From Xylocopa sonorina (lineage: Eukaryota; Arthropoda; Insecta; Hymenoptera; Apidae), in assembly GCF_050948175.1 (NCBI RefSeq), contig NW_027490238.1, positions 727,421 through 791,420 of the forward strand: a DNA stretch of 64,000 nucleotides. The letters are read 5' to 3'. A program made the position numbers and the translations under genes. Shown piece by piece: positions 24,180 to 37,400 of this stretch; within the stretch, counting starts at the first letter, position 1; each line of letters starts with the position of its first letter. Below the pieces are notes generated by a model, which made no database searches, had not been told where the DNA came from, and saw nothing but the letters and a program-made list of their open reading frames with translations.

Positions 24180-25640
24180 GTAATAATTAGCACCTCAGAT
24201 ATCCACGAAACTATAAGTTTCATAGAAGTTTTTGCTAATATAAAATTGCATAGTACAAAGGGCCCATCCGTTGATGAAAATAGTTTTTTTGTAAGTGGAG
24301 TTATGTTGGACATATGAAGGTTACCTTCATTTTTTGAAATGAATTGGTATGTGCATTCTTCCGTAATACGATAGAGCATTTTAAAGCAAGTTTAACGATC
24401 TGTAACATGAAGGCATTGAAGGTTACAAAAAGTAAAGAGAGGCGATAATACTCACGGTTTTGATAGTAAATGAAACATACGTATTGTAAACAGTGGTGGA
24501 AGGCGTAATACTTACCGTTTACTTCACTGTGAATAAACACTTTTCGAAGAGCATTTCAATAGTTTGCAGCATAAGTTAAACATGATAAGATTAGTATTGA
24601 AAAATCGGTTCGAATACGTTTGGTTAGGCTGTTCTTTGTGTCGTTCATTTTATAAGTACAGAGCTGCGGATTCCTGAGGACAGCTCACAAAATTGTTGAA
24701 CTATGGAAGATTATCATTGTGAATTTGAATCAAAAGGTAATTAAATTCCATTAGATTGTAAACAGATCTCAATGTTTCATTTTAGATAGTAAGATTAAAT
24801 ACTCTTTACAAAACTACAAGAATGGATACATACCTTTCTGTCATTATTACTTCATAAAGAATTATAATTGCAATTATATATTTCATTACGATAAAGAATA
24901 TTTCTCAGAAAATTCTAAATATTAAATAAAAGAATCAAGTAAAACATTTTTAATAATTAGGAATATGAAAAATACTTGAACATTCCAATAGAAAGATGTC
25001 TAAACAGGAGCTAGAAAAGTCAAACATTCAATTTCAATTCCAGAATTCATCTATAAGAGGTAAAATGTTTCGAAAGCTTTAATGACAGTCTTTAATGCAA
25101 GCAGTTGGGCAGTATTTCAATTTTTAAGAAAATTGATGAAAGTCAACCATTTTGAAGTGGTCAGAATCTTTGTCGTTTGAGCAATAAGTGAATAACAAAT
25201 AACTGCATAAATTCCAGGCTTAAAAACTTATGGATTAAATCCTATGCAGACTCGTTTATGAGCGAGATACTAAATAATAATCCACACTAAGTAATCATTT
25301 TAAAACTTAAACGATTACATCTCGCGAACTATCAAAGATATCAGAAGCGTGAAAAGTATGTGGTTTATCAAAAACTCTTCTAAAAGAACGGACGAAGCCA
25401 ATAGAAATCTTTGTTGAAGTAAGCAAGTTCTAAAGTTCTAAGCAACGCGATGGCCCTTATCTGCCTATGTTTCATAGCAAGTAAGTTCTGAATTTCTATG
25501 AAATCCAATGGAATTTATCACTACTAACGTTTCAAAGTAAGTTCTCAAAATTCTCAGTTCTACGTTCAAAACTATGTGTGTTCTATATATCTATGTAAAG
25601 TGATGGTTCCTATTAGTTGTGACGGAAACCTATATATAGT
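24180..25640. other. AT-rich spacer, no gene recognised
   Basis: About 1.5 kb of AT-rich DNA. Two minus-strand frames of about 80 codons (24,131-24,379 and 24,301-24,540) overlap each other and lack any recognisable domain. The part from about 25,330 to 25,600 has loosely repetitive words (aagtaagttct, gttctaagttctaag, gttctcaaaattctcag), suggesting a degenerate simple repeat. Nothing else can be supported. Confidence 0.4.
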
Positions 25641-25750
25641 AAGTCAGGGAAGCTCGAAGGGGTTAATTATCTAAATGCTTTAAGGTGTAAAACGTATTTT
25701 AATCTAAAGCGATCTATCGTTCCAAGGTATCCGCTCACGTACAACTTTTC

Positions 25751-25987
25751 TTGGGCGCCAGCTGCTCAGAAAGTAGCAAAGGGATAGACTACACGACCCC
25801 GGGAACCCTGGGGCGGAACAACCCATGAAACATCGAAATGCTCCTCCTCTCGACTACGCCTAGCCAAGTACACACACTCAGGTCGCGAGATACTGAAGTC
25901 ACGGCATGTTTATTTATGATCTCGACGTGGGTTTAACTAACAAGGGCTACGGGAAACTACGCAACACGCCGCAAATTACCGGGTAGT
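25751..25987 (-). mobile_element. Possible LTR remnant with tRNA-Lys-type primer binding site
   Basis: On the minus strand TGGCGCCCAA (25,760-25,751) matches the start of the primer-binding site complementary to the 3' end of tRNA-Lys used by many retroviruses and LTR elements. It lies just after a gagcagc that could end an LTR. The preceding 230 bp on the minus strand contain AATAAA within ataaataaacatg. This layout fits an LTR followed by a PBS, but no TG...CA pair with target duplication can be fixed and no second LTR, gag or pol is found. The satellite resumes at the presumed 5' side at about 25,988. Confidence 0.27.
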
Positions 25988-28570
25988 ATCTTTGGAAGTG
26001 TAGTCGAGGTATACATAATACTTCGCAATGAATATTATAACTTACCTTGAAACCCAGAAATGAGATGCGATATTGCGTTTTAGAAGCACTAGATCTCTAA
26101 TGCTTCGATACGCGGACATCTGGAAACGCTATTTCCAAAGAAGGAAGTGTCGCATTTACATTCATTGGTATTGTAGACGAGGTATACATAACACTTCCGA
26201 ATGAATATTATATCTTATCATGAAACAGAGAAATGAGATGCGATATCGCGTTTTAAGAAGCATTGGAACTCTAATACTTCGATACGTAGATAACTGGAAA
26301 CGCATTTTCCTAGCAAGGAAGTGTGGCGTTTTCATTCTTTTGTAGTGTAGACGAGGTATACACATCAATTGTCACCGAATATTATATCATAGCATGCAAC
26401 ATAGAAATGAGATGCGATATCGCGTCTAAGAAGCATTAGAACTCTAATGCTTCTTTACGTGGACATCTGGAAACGCTAATTCCTAAGAAGCAAGTGTGGC
26501 ATTTACATTCATTGGTATTGTAGACGAGGTACACATAACACTTCGCAATGAATATAACATCTTATCATGAAACATAGAAATGGGAAGCGATAGCGCGTTT
26601 TGAAACGCATTAGAGCTCTATTGCCTCGATACGTAGACATCTGGAAAACTTATTCCTAAGAAGGAAGTGTGGCATTTACATTCTTTTGAAGTGTAGGCGA
26701 GGTATACATAACACTTCGCAATGTATATTATATCTCATCATGAAACATAGAAATGAGATGCGATATCGCATTCTAAGAAGCATTAGTACTCTTAGCTTCG
26801 ATACGTAGACATCTGGAAACGCAATTCCTAGCAAGGAAGTGTGGCATTTACATTCTTTTGAAGTGCAACGAGGTATAGATAGCACTTCGCAATTAATATT
26901 ATATCTTATCATGAAACATAGAACTGCGATGCGATATCGCGTTTTAAGGAGCATTACAACTCTATTGCTCGATACGTAGACATGTGGAAACGCTATTTCC
27001 TAGCAAGGAAGTGTGGCATTTACATTATTTTCAAGTGTAGACGAGGCATACATAACACTTCGCAATGAATATGATATCTTATCATGAAACGTAGAAATGA
27101 GATGCGTTATCGCGATTTAAGAAGCATTAGAACTCCATTGCTTCGATACGTGGACAACAGCAAACGCATTTCCATGATGGAAGTGTGCAATTTACATTCT
27201 TTTGAAGCGTACACGACGTATGCATAACACTTCGCAATGAACATTATATCTTATCATGAAACACAGAATTGAGATGCGATATCGCGTTTAAAGAAGCATT
27301 AGAACCCTATTACTTTGATACGTAGACATCTGAAAACGCATTTCCTAGCAAGGAAGTGTGGCATTCACATTCCTTTGAAGTGTAGGCGAGGTATACATAG
27401 CACATCGCAATGAATATTATATTGTATCATGAAACATAGAAATGAAATGCGTTATCGTGTTTTAAGAAGCATTAGAACTCTATTGCTTCGATACGTGGAC
27501 ATGTGGAAACGCTACTTCCTAGCAAGGAAGTGTGGAATTTACAATCTTTTGAAGTGTAGACGAGTTGTACGTAACATTTCGCAAATAATATTATATCTTA
27601 TGGTGAAACATATAACTGAGAAGCTATATCGCGTTTTAAGAAGCATTACAACTCTAGAGCTTCGTTACGGAGGCATCTGGAAACGCTATTTCCTAGCAAG
27701 GAAGTGTGGCATTTACGTTCTTTTGAAGTACACACGAGGTGTACATAACACTTCGTAATGAATATTATATCTCAAAATGAAACATAGAGCTGCGATGCAA
27801 TATTGCGTTTTAAGAAGCATTAGAACTCTATTGCTTCGATACGCAGGCATCTGAAAATGCTATTTCCTAGCAACAAAGCGTGGCATTTGCGTCTTTGTAA
27901 GTGTCAACGAGGTATGCATAGCACTTCGTAATGAATGTTATATTATTTAATGAAACATAGAAATGAGATGCGATATCGCGTTTTAAGAAGCATTAGAACT
28001 ATACTGCTTCGATACGTAGACATCTAGAAACTCTATTTCCTAGCAAGGACGTATGACATTTACATTCTATGGAAGTGTAGACGAGGTATACATAGCACTT
28101 CGCGATGCATATTATATCTTATTATGAAATAGAAGAAGTGAGATGCGATAGCACGTTTTAAGAAGCATCAGAACACCATTGCTTCGATACGTAGACATCT
28201 GGAAACGCTATTTCCTAGAAAGCACATGTGACATTTACATTCTGTTGAGTGTATGCGAGGTATACATAACACTTCGCAATAAATATTATCTCATATCATG
28301 AAACATAGAATTGAGATGCGGTATCGCATTTGAAGAAGCATTAGAACTCTACTGCTTCGATACGTGGACTTCTGGAAACGGTACTTCCTAGCAAAAAAGT
28401 GTCGCATGTACATTCCATTGAAGTGTACCTGAGGCATACACAACACTTCGCAATGAATATTATATCTCATCATGAAACATTGAAATGAGATTCGATATCG
28501 CGTTTTGAGAAGCATTAGAACCGAATTTATTCCATACGTATACATCTGGAAACGCATTTCCTAGCACGAA

Positions 28571-28664
28571 AGTGTGGCATTTACATTCTTCTGAAGTGCG
28601 GACGAGGTATACAAGGAAGTGTGGCATTTTCAATCTTTTGAAGTGTAGACGTAGCATACATAAC
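28571..28664 (-). repeat. Sub-monomer tandem duplication (47 bp)
   Basis: agtgtggcatttacattctt at 28,571 is followed 47 bp later, at 28,618, by agtgtggcattttcaatctt, after gaggtataca|aggaagtg. A quarter-monomer has been repeated out of register, producing one locally overlong monomer. The two copies have already diverged at several bases. Confidence 0.75.
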
Positions 28665-30240
28665 ACTTTGCAATGAACATTATATCATATCGTGAAACAT
28701 AGAACTAAGGTGCGTCATAGTGTTTTAAGAAGCATTATATCTCTATTGCTTCGATACGGAGAAATCTGGAAACGCTATTTCCTAGCAAGGAAGTGTGGCA
28801 TTTACATTCTTTTAATGTGTAGAAGAGTTAAACATAATATTCCGCAATGACTACTACATCATATCATGAAACATAGAAATGAGATGCGATATAGCGTTTT
28901 AAGAAGCATTAGAACACTATTGCTTCGATACGTAGACATCTGCAAACTCTATTTCCTAGCAATGAAGTGTCGCATTTACTTTCATTTGAAGTGTAGACTA
29001 GGAATACATAACACTTCGCAATGAATATTATATCTTATCATGAAACATAGAAGTGAGATGCGATATCGCGTTTTAAGAAGCATTAGAACTCTATTTTTAC
29101 GATACGTAGACATCTGCAAACAATATTTCCTACCAAGGAAGTGTCGCATTTACATTCTTTTGAAGCGAATACGAGGTATACATAACACTCCACAATGAAT
29201 ATTATATCTTATCACGAAACACAGAAATGAAATGCGACATCTCGTTTTAAGAAGCATTAGAATTCTATTGCTACGATACGTAGACATCTACCAACGCTAT
29301 TTCCAAGTAAGGAAGTGTCGCATTTACAATCTTTTGAAGTGAGTACGAGGTATACGTAACACTTCGCTATGAATGTTATACCTAAACATGAAACATAGAA
29401 ATGAAATGCGACATCTCGTTTTAAGAAACATTAGAACTCTATTTCTATGATACGTAGACATCAGCAAACGCTATTACCTAGCATGCAAGTGTCGCATTTA
29501 TATTCTTTTGAAGTGAATACGCGGTATACATAACATTCTACAATGAATATTATATCTCATCACAAAACATAGAAGTGAGATGCGATATCGCGATTTAAGA
29601 AGTGCTAGAACTCTATTGCTACGATGCGTAGACATCTGGAAATGTTATTTCCTAGCATGGAAGTGTCGCATCTACATTCTTTTGAAGTGAATAATAAGTA
29701 TACATAAAATTCCACATTGAATATTATATCTTGTCATGAAACATAGGAATGAGGTGCTATATCGCGTTTTGAGGATGATTGAGAAGCATTAGAACTCTAT
29801 TGCTAATATACGTAGCCATCTGCAAACTCTATTTCCTAGCAAGGACATGTCGCACTAACATTCCACTGAAGTGAATACGAGGTATACATAACATTACACA
29901 ATGAATATTATATCTTATTACGAAACATAGAAATGAAATACGACATCTCGTTTTAAGAAGCATTAGAACTCTATTGCTACGATACGTAGACATCTGCAAA
30001 CGCTATTTCCTAGCATGGAAGTGTCGCATTTACATTCTTTTGAAGTGAATACGAGATATACATGTCACTTCGCAATGAATATTATATCGTATCATGAAAC
30101 ACAGGAATGAGGTGCTATATTGCGTTTTGAGAAGCATTAGAACTCTATTGCTAATATTCGTAGACATCTGCAAACGCTATTTCCTAGCATGGAAGTGTCG
30201 CTTTTACATTCATTTGAAGAGAATACGAGGTATACATAAC

Positions 30241-30290
30241 ATTACACAATGAATTATACCTAATATGAATGTTATACCTAAACATGAAAC
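30241..30290 (-). repeat. About 18-bp slippage duplication inside a monomer
   Basis: Where a normal monomer reads acaatgaatattatatc, this one reads acaatgaattatacctaat then atgaatgttatacctaaac, so an 18-19 bp segment is present twice. A smaller insertion of about 11 bp (gaggatgattgagaagcatt in place of gagaagcatt) occurs at about 29,771-29,790. Such in-monomer indels are rare in this array. Confidence 0.65.
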
Positions 30291-31420
30291 ATAGAAATGA
30301 AATGCGACATCTCGTTTTAAGAGGCATTAGTACTCTATTGCTGTGATACGTAGACATCTGCAAAGAATATTTCCTAGCAAGGAAGTGTCGCATTTACATT
30401 CTTGTGAAGTGAAATCGAGGTATACATGACACTTCGCAATGAATATTATATCTTATCACGAAACATAGAAATAAAATGCGACATCTCGTTCTAAGAAGCA
30501 GTAGATATCTATTGCTACGATACGTAGATATCTGCAAACGCTATTTCCTAGCATGGAAATGACGCATTTACATTCTTTTGAAGTGAATACGAGGTATACA
30601 TGACACTTCGCAATGAATATTATATCTTATCATGAAACATAGGAATGAGGTGCTATATTGCGTTTTGAGAAGCATTAGAACTCTATTGCTAATATACGTA
30701 GACATCTGCAAACTCTATTTTCAAGCATGGACATGTCGCACTTACATTCCACTGAAGCGAATACGAGGTATACATAACACTCCACAATGAATATTATATC
30801 TTATCACGAAACATTGAAATGAAATGCGACGTCTCGTCTTAAAATGCATTAGAACTCTATTGCTACGATACGTAGACATCCGCAGACGTTATTTCCTAGC
30901 ATGGAAGTGTCGCACTTACATTCTTTTGAAGTGAGTACGAGGTATACATGACACATCGCAATGAATATTATATCTTATCACGAAACATGGAAATGAGATG
31001 CGATATGGCGTTTTGAGAAGCATTAGAACTCTATTGCTAATATATGTAGACATCTGCAAACTCTATTTCCTAGCAAGGAAGTGTCGCATTTACATACTTT
31101 TGAAGTGAATACGAGGTGTACAGAACACTTCGCACTGAACATTACATCTTATCATGTAACATAGAAGTGAGATGCGATATCGCGTATTAAGAGGCACTGG
31201 AACCGAATTGCCTCGATGCGAAGATATCTGCAAACACTATTTTCTAGCATGGAAGTGTCGCATTTACAATCTTTTGAAGAGAATTCGAGGTATACATGAC
31301 ACTTCGGAATGAATATTCTAACTTATCATGTATCATAGATATGAGATGCGATATCGCGATCTAAGAAGCATTAGAACTCTATTGCTACGATACGTAGACA
31401 TCTGCAAAGGCTATTTCCTA

Positions 31421-34400
31421 GGATGGAAATGTCGCATTTACATTCCATTGATGTGAATACGAGGTATACATGACACTTCGCAATTGATATTATATCTTAT
31501 CATAAAACATAGAAATGAGATGCGACATCACGTTTTAAGAAGTATTAGAACTCTATTCTTTCGATACGTTGTCTTCTGGAAACGATATTTCCTAGCATGG
31601 TAGTGTCGCATTTACATTCTTTTGAAGTGAATACGAGGTATACATGACACTTCGCAATGAATATTATATCTTATCATGAAACATAGAAGTGAGATGCGAT
31701 ATCGCGTTCTAAGAAGCATCAGAACTCTATTCCTACGATACGTAGACATCTGCGGACGCTATTTCCTAGCATGGAAGTGTCACATTTACATTCCATTGAA
31801 GTGAATACGAGGTATGCATGACACTCCATAATAAATATTATATCTTATCATGAAACATAGAAATGAGATGCGACATCTCGTTTTAAGAAGTATTAGAACT
31901 CTATTCTTAAGATACCTAGACATCTGCAAAGGCTATTTCCTAGCATGGAAGTGTCGCATTTACATTCTTTTGTAGTGAATACGAGGCATACATGACACTT
32001 CGCAATGAATATTAAATCTTATCATGAAACATAGAAGTGGGATGTGATATCGCGTTCTAAGAAGCATTAGAACTCTAACGCTACGATACGTAGACACCTG
32101 CGAACGCTATTTCCTAGCATGGAAGTGTCGCATTTACATTCCATTGAAGTGAATACGAGATATACATGACACTTCGCAATGAATATTATACCTTATTATG
32201 AAACATAGGAATGAGGTGCTATATCGCGTTTTGAGAAGCATTAGAACTCTTTTGCTACGATACGTAGACATCTGGAAACGCTATTTCCTAGCATGGAGGT
32301 GTCGCATTTACATTCTTTTGAAGTGAATACGAGATATACATGACACTTCGCAATGAATATTATACCTTATTATGAAACATAGGAATGAGGTGCTATATCG
32401 CGTTTTGAGAAGCATTAGAACTCTATTGCTGCGATACGTAGACATCTGCGAACGCTATTTCCTAGCATAGAAGTGTCGCATTTACATTCCATTGAAGTGA
32501 ATGCGAGGTACACGTAACACTCCACAATGAATATTATACCTTATCACGAAACATAGAAATGAAATGCGACATCTCGTTTTAAGTAGCATTAGATCTCTAT
32601 AGCTACGATACGTAGACATCTGCAAAGGCTATTTGCTAGCATGGAAGTGTCGCATTTACATTCCATTGAAGTGAATACGAGGTATGCATGACACTTCGCA
32701 AGGGATATTATATCTTATCATGAATCATAGAAATGAGAAGCGACATCTCGTTTTAAGAAGTACTAGAACTCTATTCTTACGATACGTAGACATCTGCAAA
32801 GGCTATTTCCTAGCATGGAAGTGTCGCATTTACATTCTTTTGAAGTGAATACGAGGTACACGTAACACTCCACAATGAATATTATACCTTATCACGAATC
32901 ATAGGAATGAAATGCGACATCTCGTTTTAAGTACCATTAGAATTCTATTGCTACGATACGTAGACATCTGCAAAGGCTATTTCCTAGCGTGGAAGTGTCG
33001 CATTTACATTTTTCTGAAGTGAGTACTAGGTATACGTGACTCTTGGCAATGAATATTATATCTTGTCATGAATCATGGAAGTGAGATGCGATATCGCGTT
33101 TTAAGAAGCATTAGAACTCTATTGCTACGATACGTAGACTTCTGCAAACGCTATTTCCTAGCATGGAAATGCCGCATTTACATTCTTTTGAAGATAATAC
33201 GTGGTATACATAATACTTCGCAAGGAATATTATATTTTATCTCGAAACATAGAAGTGAGATGCGATGTCGCGATTTAAGTAGCAATAGAACTCCATTTCT
33301 ACGATGCGTAGGCGTCTGCAACTGTTATTTCCTAGCAAGGAAGTGTCGCATTTACATTCTTTTGAAGTGAATACGAGGTATACATGACACTTCGCAATGA
33401 ATATTATATCTTATCATGACACATAGAATTGGGATGCGATACCGCGTTCTAAGAAGCATTAGAACTCTATTGCTACGATACGTAGACATCTGGAAACGCT
33501 ATTTCCTAGCATGGAAGTGTCGCATTTACATTCTTTTGTAGTGAATACCAGGTGTACATGACACTTCGCAATGAATATTATGTCTTTTCACGAAACATAG
33601 AAATGAGATGCGATATCGCATTTTAAGAAACATTAGAACCCTATGGCCTCGATGCGGAGACATCTGAAAACGCTATTTCCTAGCATGGAAGTGTCGCACT
33701 TACATTCTTTTGAAGTAAATACGAGATATACATGACACTTCGCAATGAATATTATATCTCATCATGAAACATAGAAGTGAGATGCCATATCGCGTTCTAA
33801 GAAGCATTAGAATTCAATTGCTACGATACGTAGGCATCTGCAAACGCTATTTCCTAGCAAGGAATAGTCGCATTTACATTCTTTTGAAGTGAATACGAGG
33901 TATACATGACACTTCGCAATGAATATTATATCTTATCACGAAACATGGAAATGAGATGCGATATGGCGTTTTGAGAAGCATTAGAACACTATTGCTACGA
34001 TATGTAGGCATCTGCAAACGCTATTTCCTAGCAAGGAATAGTCGCATTTACATTCTTTTGAAGTGAATGCGAGATATACATGACACTTCGCAATGAATAT
34101 TATACCTTATTATGAAACATAGAAATGAAATGCGACATCTCGTTTTAAGTAGCATCAGATCTCTATAGCTACGATACGTAGACATCTGCAAAGGCTATTT
34201 CCTAGGATGGAAATGTCGCATTTACATTCCATTGATGTGAATACGAGGTATACATGACACTTCGCAATTGATATTATATCTTATCATAAAACATAGAAAT
34301 GAGATGCGACATCACGTTTTAAGAAGTATTAGAACTCTATTCTTTCGATACGTTGTCTTCTGGAAACGATATTTCCTAGCATGGTAGTGTCGCATTTACA

Positions 34401-37400
34401 TTCTTTTGAAGTGAATACGAGGTATACATGACACTTCGCAATGAATATTATATCTTATCATGAAACATAGAAGTGAGATGCGATATCGCGTTCTAAGAAG
34501 CATCAGAACTCTATTCCTACGATACGTAGACATCTGCGGACGCTATTTCCTAGCATGGAAGTGTCACATTTATATTCCATTGAAGTGAATACGAGGTATG
34601 CATGACACTCCATAATAAATATTATATCTTATCATGAAACATAGAAATGAGATGCGACATCTCGTTTTAAGAAGTATTAGAACTCTATTCTTAAGATACC
34701 TAGACATCTGCAAAGGCTATTTCCTAGCATGGAAGTGTCGCATTTACATTCTTTTGTAGTGAATACGAGGCATACATGACACTTCGCAATGAATATTAAA
34801 TCTTATCATGAAACATAGAAGTGGGATGTGATATCGCGTTCTAAGAAGCATTAGAACTCTAACGCTACGATACGTAGACACCTGCGAACGCTATTTCCTA
34901 GCATGGAAGTGTCGCATTTACATTCCATTGAAGTGAATACGAGATATACATGACACTTCGCAATGAATATTATACCTTATTATGAAACATAGGAATGAGG
35001 TGCTATATCGCGTTTTGAGAAGCATTAGAACTCTTTTGCTACGATACGTAGACATCTGGAAACGCTATTTCCTAGCATGGAGGTGTCGCATTTACATTCT
35101 TTTGAAGTGAATACGAGATATACATGACACTTCGCAATGAATATTATACCTTATTATGAAACATAGGAATGAGGTGCTATATCGCGTTTTGAGAAGCATT
35201 AGAACTCTATTGCTGCGATACGTAGACATCTGCGAACGCTATTTCCTAGCATAGAAGTGTCGCATTTACATTCCATTGAAGTGAATGCGAGGTACACGTA
35301 ACACTCCACAATGAATATTATACCTTATCACGAAACATAGAAATGAAATGCGACATCTCGTTTTAAGTAGCATTAGATCTCTATAGCTACGATACGTAGA
35401 CATCTGCAAAGGCTATTTGCTAGCATGGAAGTGTCGCATTTACATTCCATTGAAGTGAATACGAGGTATGCATGACACTTCGCAAGGGATATTATATCTT
35501 ATCATGAATCATAGAAATGAGAAGCGACATCTCGTTTTAAGAAGTACTAGAACTCTATTCTTACGATACGTAGACATCTGCAAAGGCTATTTCCTAGCAT
35601 GGAAGTGTCGCATTTACATTCTTTTGAAGTGAATACGAGGTACACGTAACACTCCACAATGAATATTATACCTTATCACGAATCATAGGAATGAAATGCG
35701 ACATCTCGTTTTAAGTACCATTAGAATTCTATTGCTACGATACGTAGACATCTGCAAAGGCTATTTCCTAGCGTGGAAGTGTCGCATTTACATTTTTCTG
35801 AAGTGAGTACTAGGTATACGTGACTCTTGGCAATGAATATTATATCTTGTCATGAATCATGGAAGTGAGATGCGATATCGCGTTTTAAGAAGCATTAGAA
35901 CTCTATTGCTACGATACGTAGACTTCTGCAAACGCTATTTCCTAGCATGGAAATGCCGCATTTACATTCTTTTGAAGATAATACGTGGTATACATAATAC
36001 TTCGCAAGGAATATTATATTTTATCTCGAAACATAGAAGTGAGATGCGATGTCGCGATTTAAGTAGCAATAGAACTCCATTTCTACGATGCGTAGGCATC
36101 TGCAACTGTTATTTCCTAGCAAGGAAGTGTCGCATTTACATTCTTTTGAAGTGAATACGAGGTATACATGACACTTCGCAATGAATATTATATCTTATCA
36201 TGACACATAGAATTGGGATGCGATACCGCGTTCTAAGAAGCATTAGAACTCTATTGCTACGATACGTAGACATCTGGAAACGCTATTTCCTAGCATGGAA
36301 GTGTCGCATTTACATTCTTTTGTAGTGAATACCAGGTGTACATGACACTTCGCAATGAATATTATGTCTTTTCACGAAACATAGAAATGAGATGCGATAT
36401 CGCATTTTAAGAAACATTAGAACCCTATGGCCTCGATGCGGAGACATCTGAAAACGCTATTTCCTAGCATGGAAGTGTCGCACTTACATTCTTTTGAAGT
36501 AAATACGAGATATACATGACACTTCGCAATGAATATTATATCTCATCATGAAACATAGAAGTGAGATGCCATATCGCGTTCTAAGAAGCATTAGAATTCA
36601 ATTGCTACGATACGTAGGCATCTGCAAACGCTATTTCCTAGCAAGGAATAGTCGCATTTACATTCTTTTGAAGTGAATACGAGGTATACATGACACTTCG
36701 CAATGAATATTATATCTTATCACGAAACATGGAAATGAGATGCGATATGGCGTTTTGAGAAGCATTAGAACACTATTGCTACGATATGTAGGCATCTGCA
36801 AACGCTATTTCCTAGCAAGGAATAGTCGCATTTACATTCTTTTGAAGTGAATGCGAGATATACATGACACTTCGCAATGAATATTATACCTTATTATGAA
36901 ACATAGAAATGAAATGCGACATCTCGTTTTAAGTAGCATCAGATCTCTATAGCTACGATACGTAGACATCTGCAAAGGCTATTTCCTAGGATGGAAATGT
37001 CGCATTTACATTCCATTGATGTGAATACGAGGTATACATGACACTTCGCAATTGATATTATATCTTATCATAAAACATAGAAATGAGATGCGACATCACG
37101 TTTTAAGAAGTATTAGAACTCTATTCTTTCGATACGTTGTCTTCTGGAAACGATATTTCCTAGCATGGTAGTGTCGCATTTACATTCTTTTGAAGTGAAT
37201 ACGAGGTATACATGACACTTCGCAATGAATATTATATCTTATCATGAAACATAGAAGTGAGATGCGATATCGCGTTCTAAGAAGCATCAGAACTCTATTC
37301 CTACGATACGTAGACATCTGCGGACGCTATTTCCTAGCATGGAAGTGTCACATTTACATTCCATTGAAGTGAATACGAGGTATGCATGACACTCCATAAT

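Larger units (their letters stand above)
21414..25987. other. Non-satellite island between opposite-polarity arrays
   Basis: About 4.6 kb with no satellite, flanked on the left by forward and on the right by reverse monomers. Composition is heterogeneous: a GC-rich first 450 bp, a mixed kilobase with possible inverted ends, 2.7 kb of AT-rich single-copy-looking DNA, and a GC-richer last 350 bp. The satellite phase differs on the two sides, so this is not a simple insertion into one monomer. Both flanks carry the same variant satellite subfamily (gtctacacttcaaa, or gtgtagacgagg in reverse). Confidence 0.88.

Noticed and set aside
24131..24540. Two minus-strand frames of about 80 codons as genes
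   Set aside because: They overlap each other and the mariner-like end, have no domain or splice support, and are typical of AT-rich noncoding DNA.
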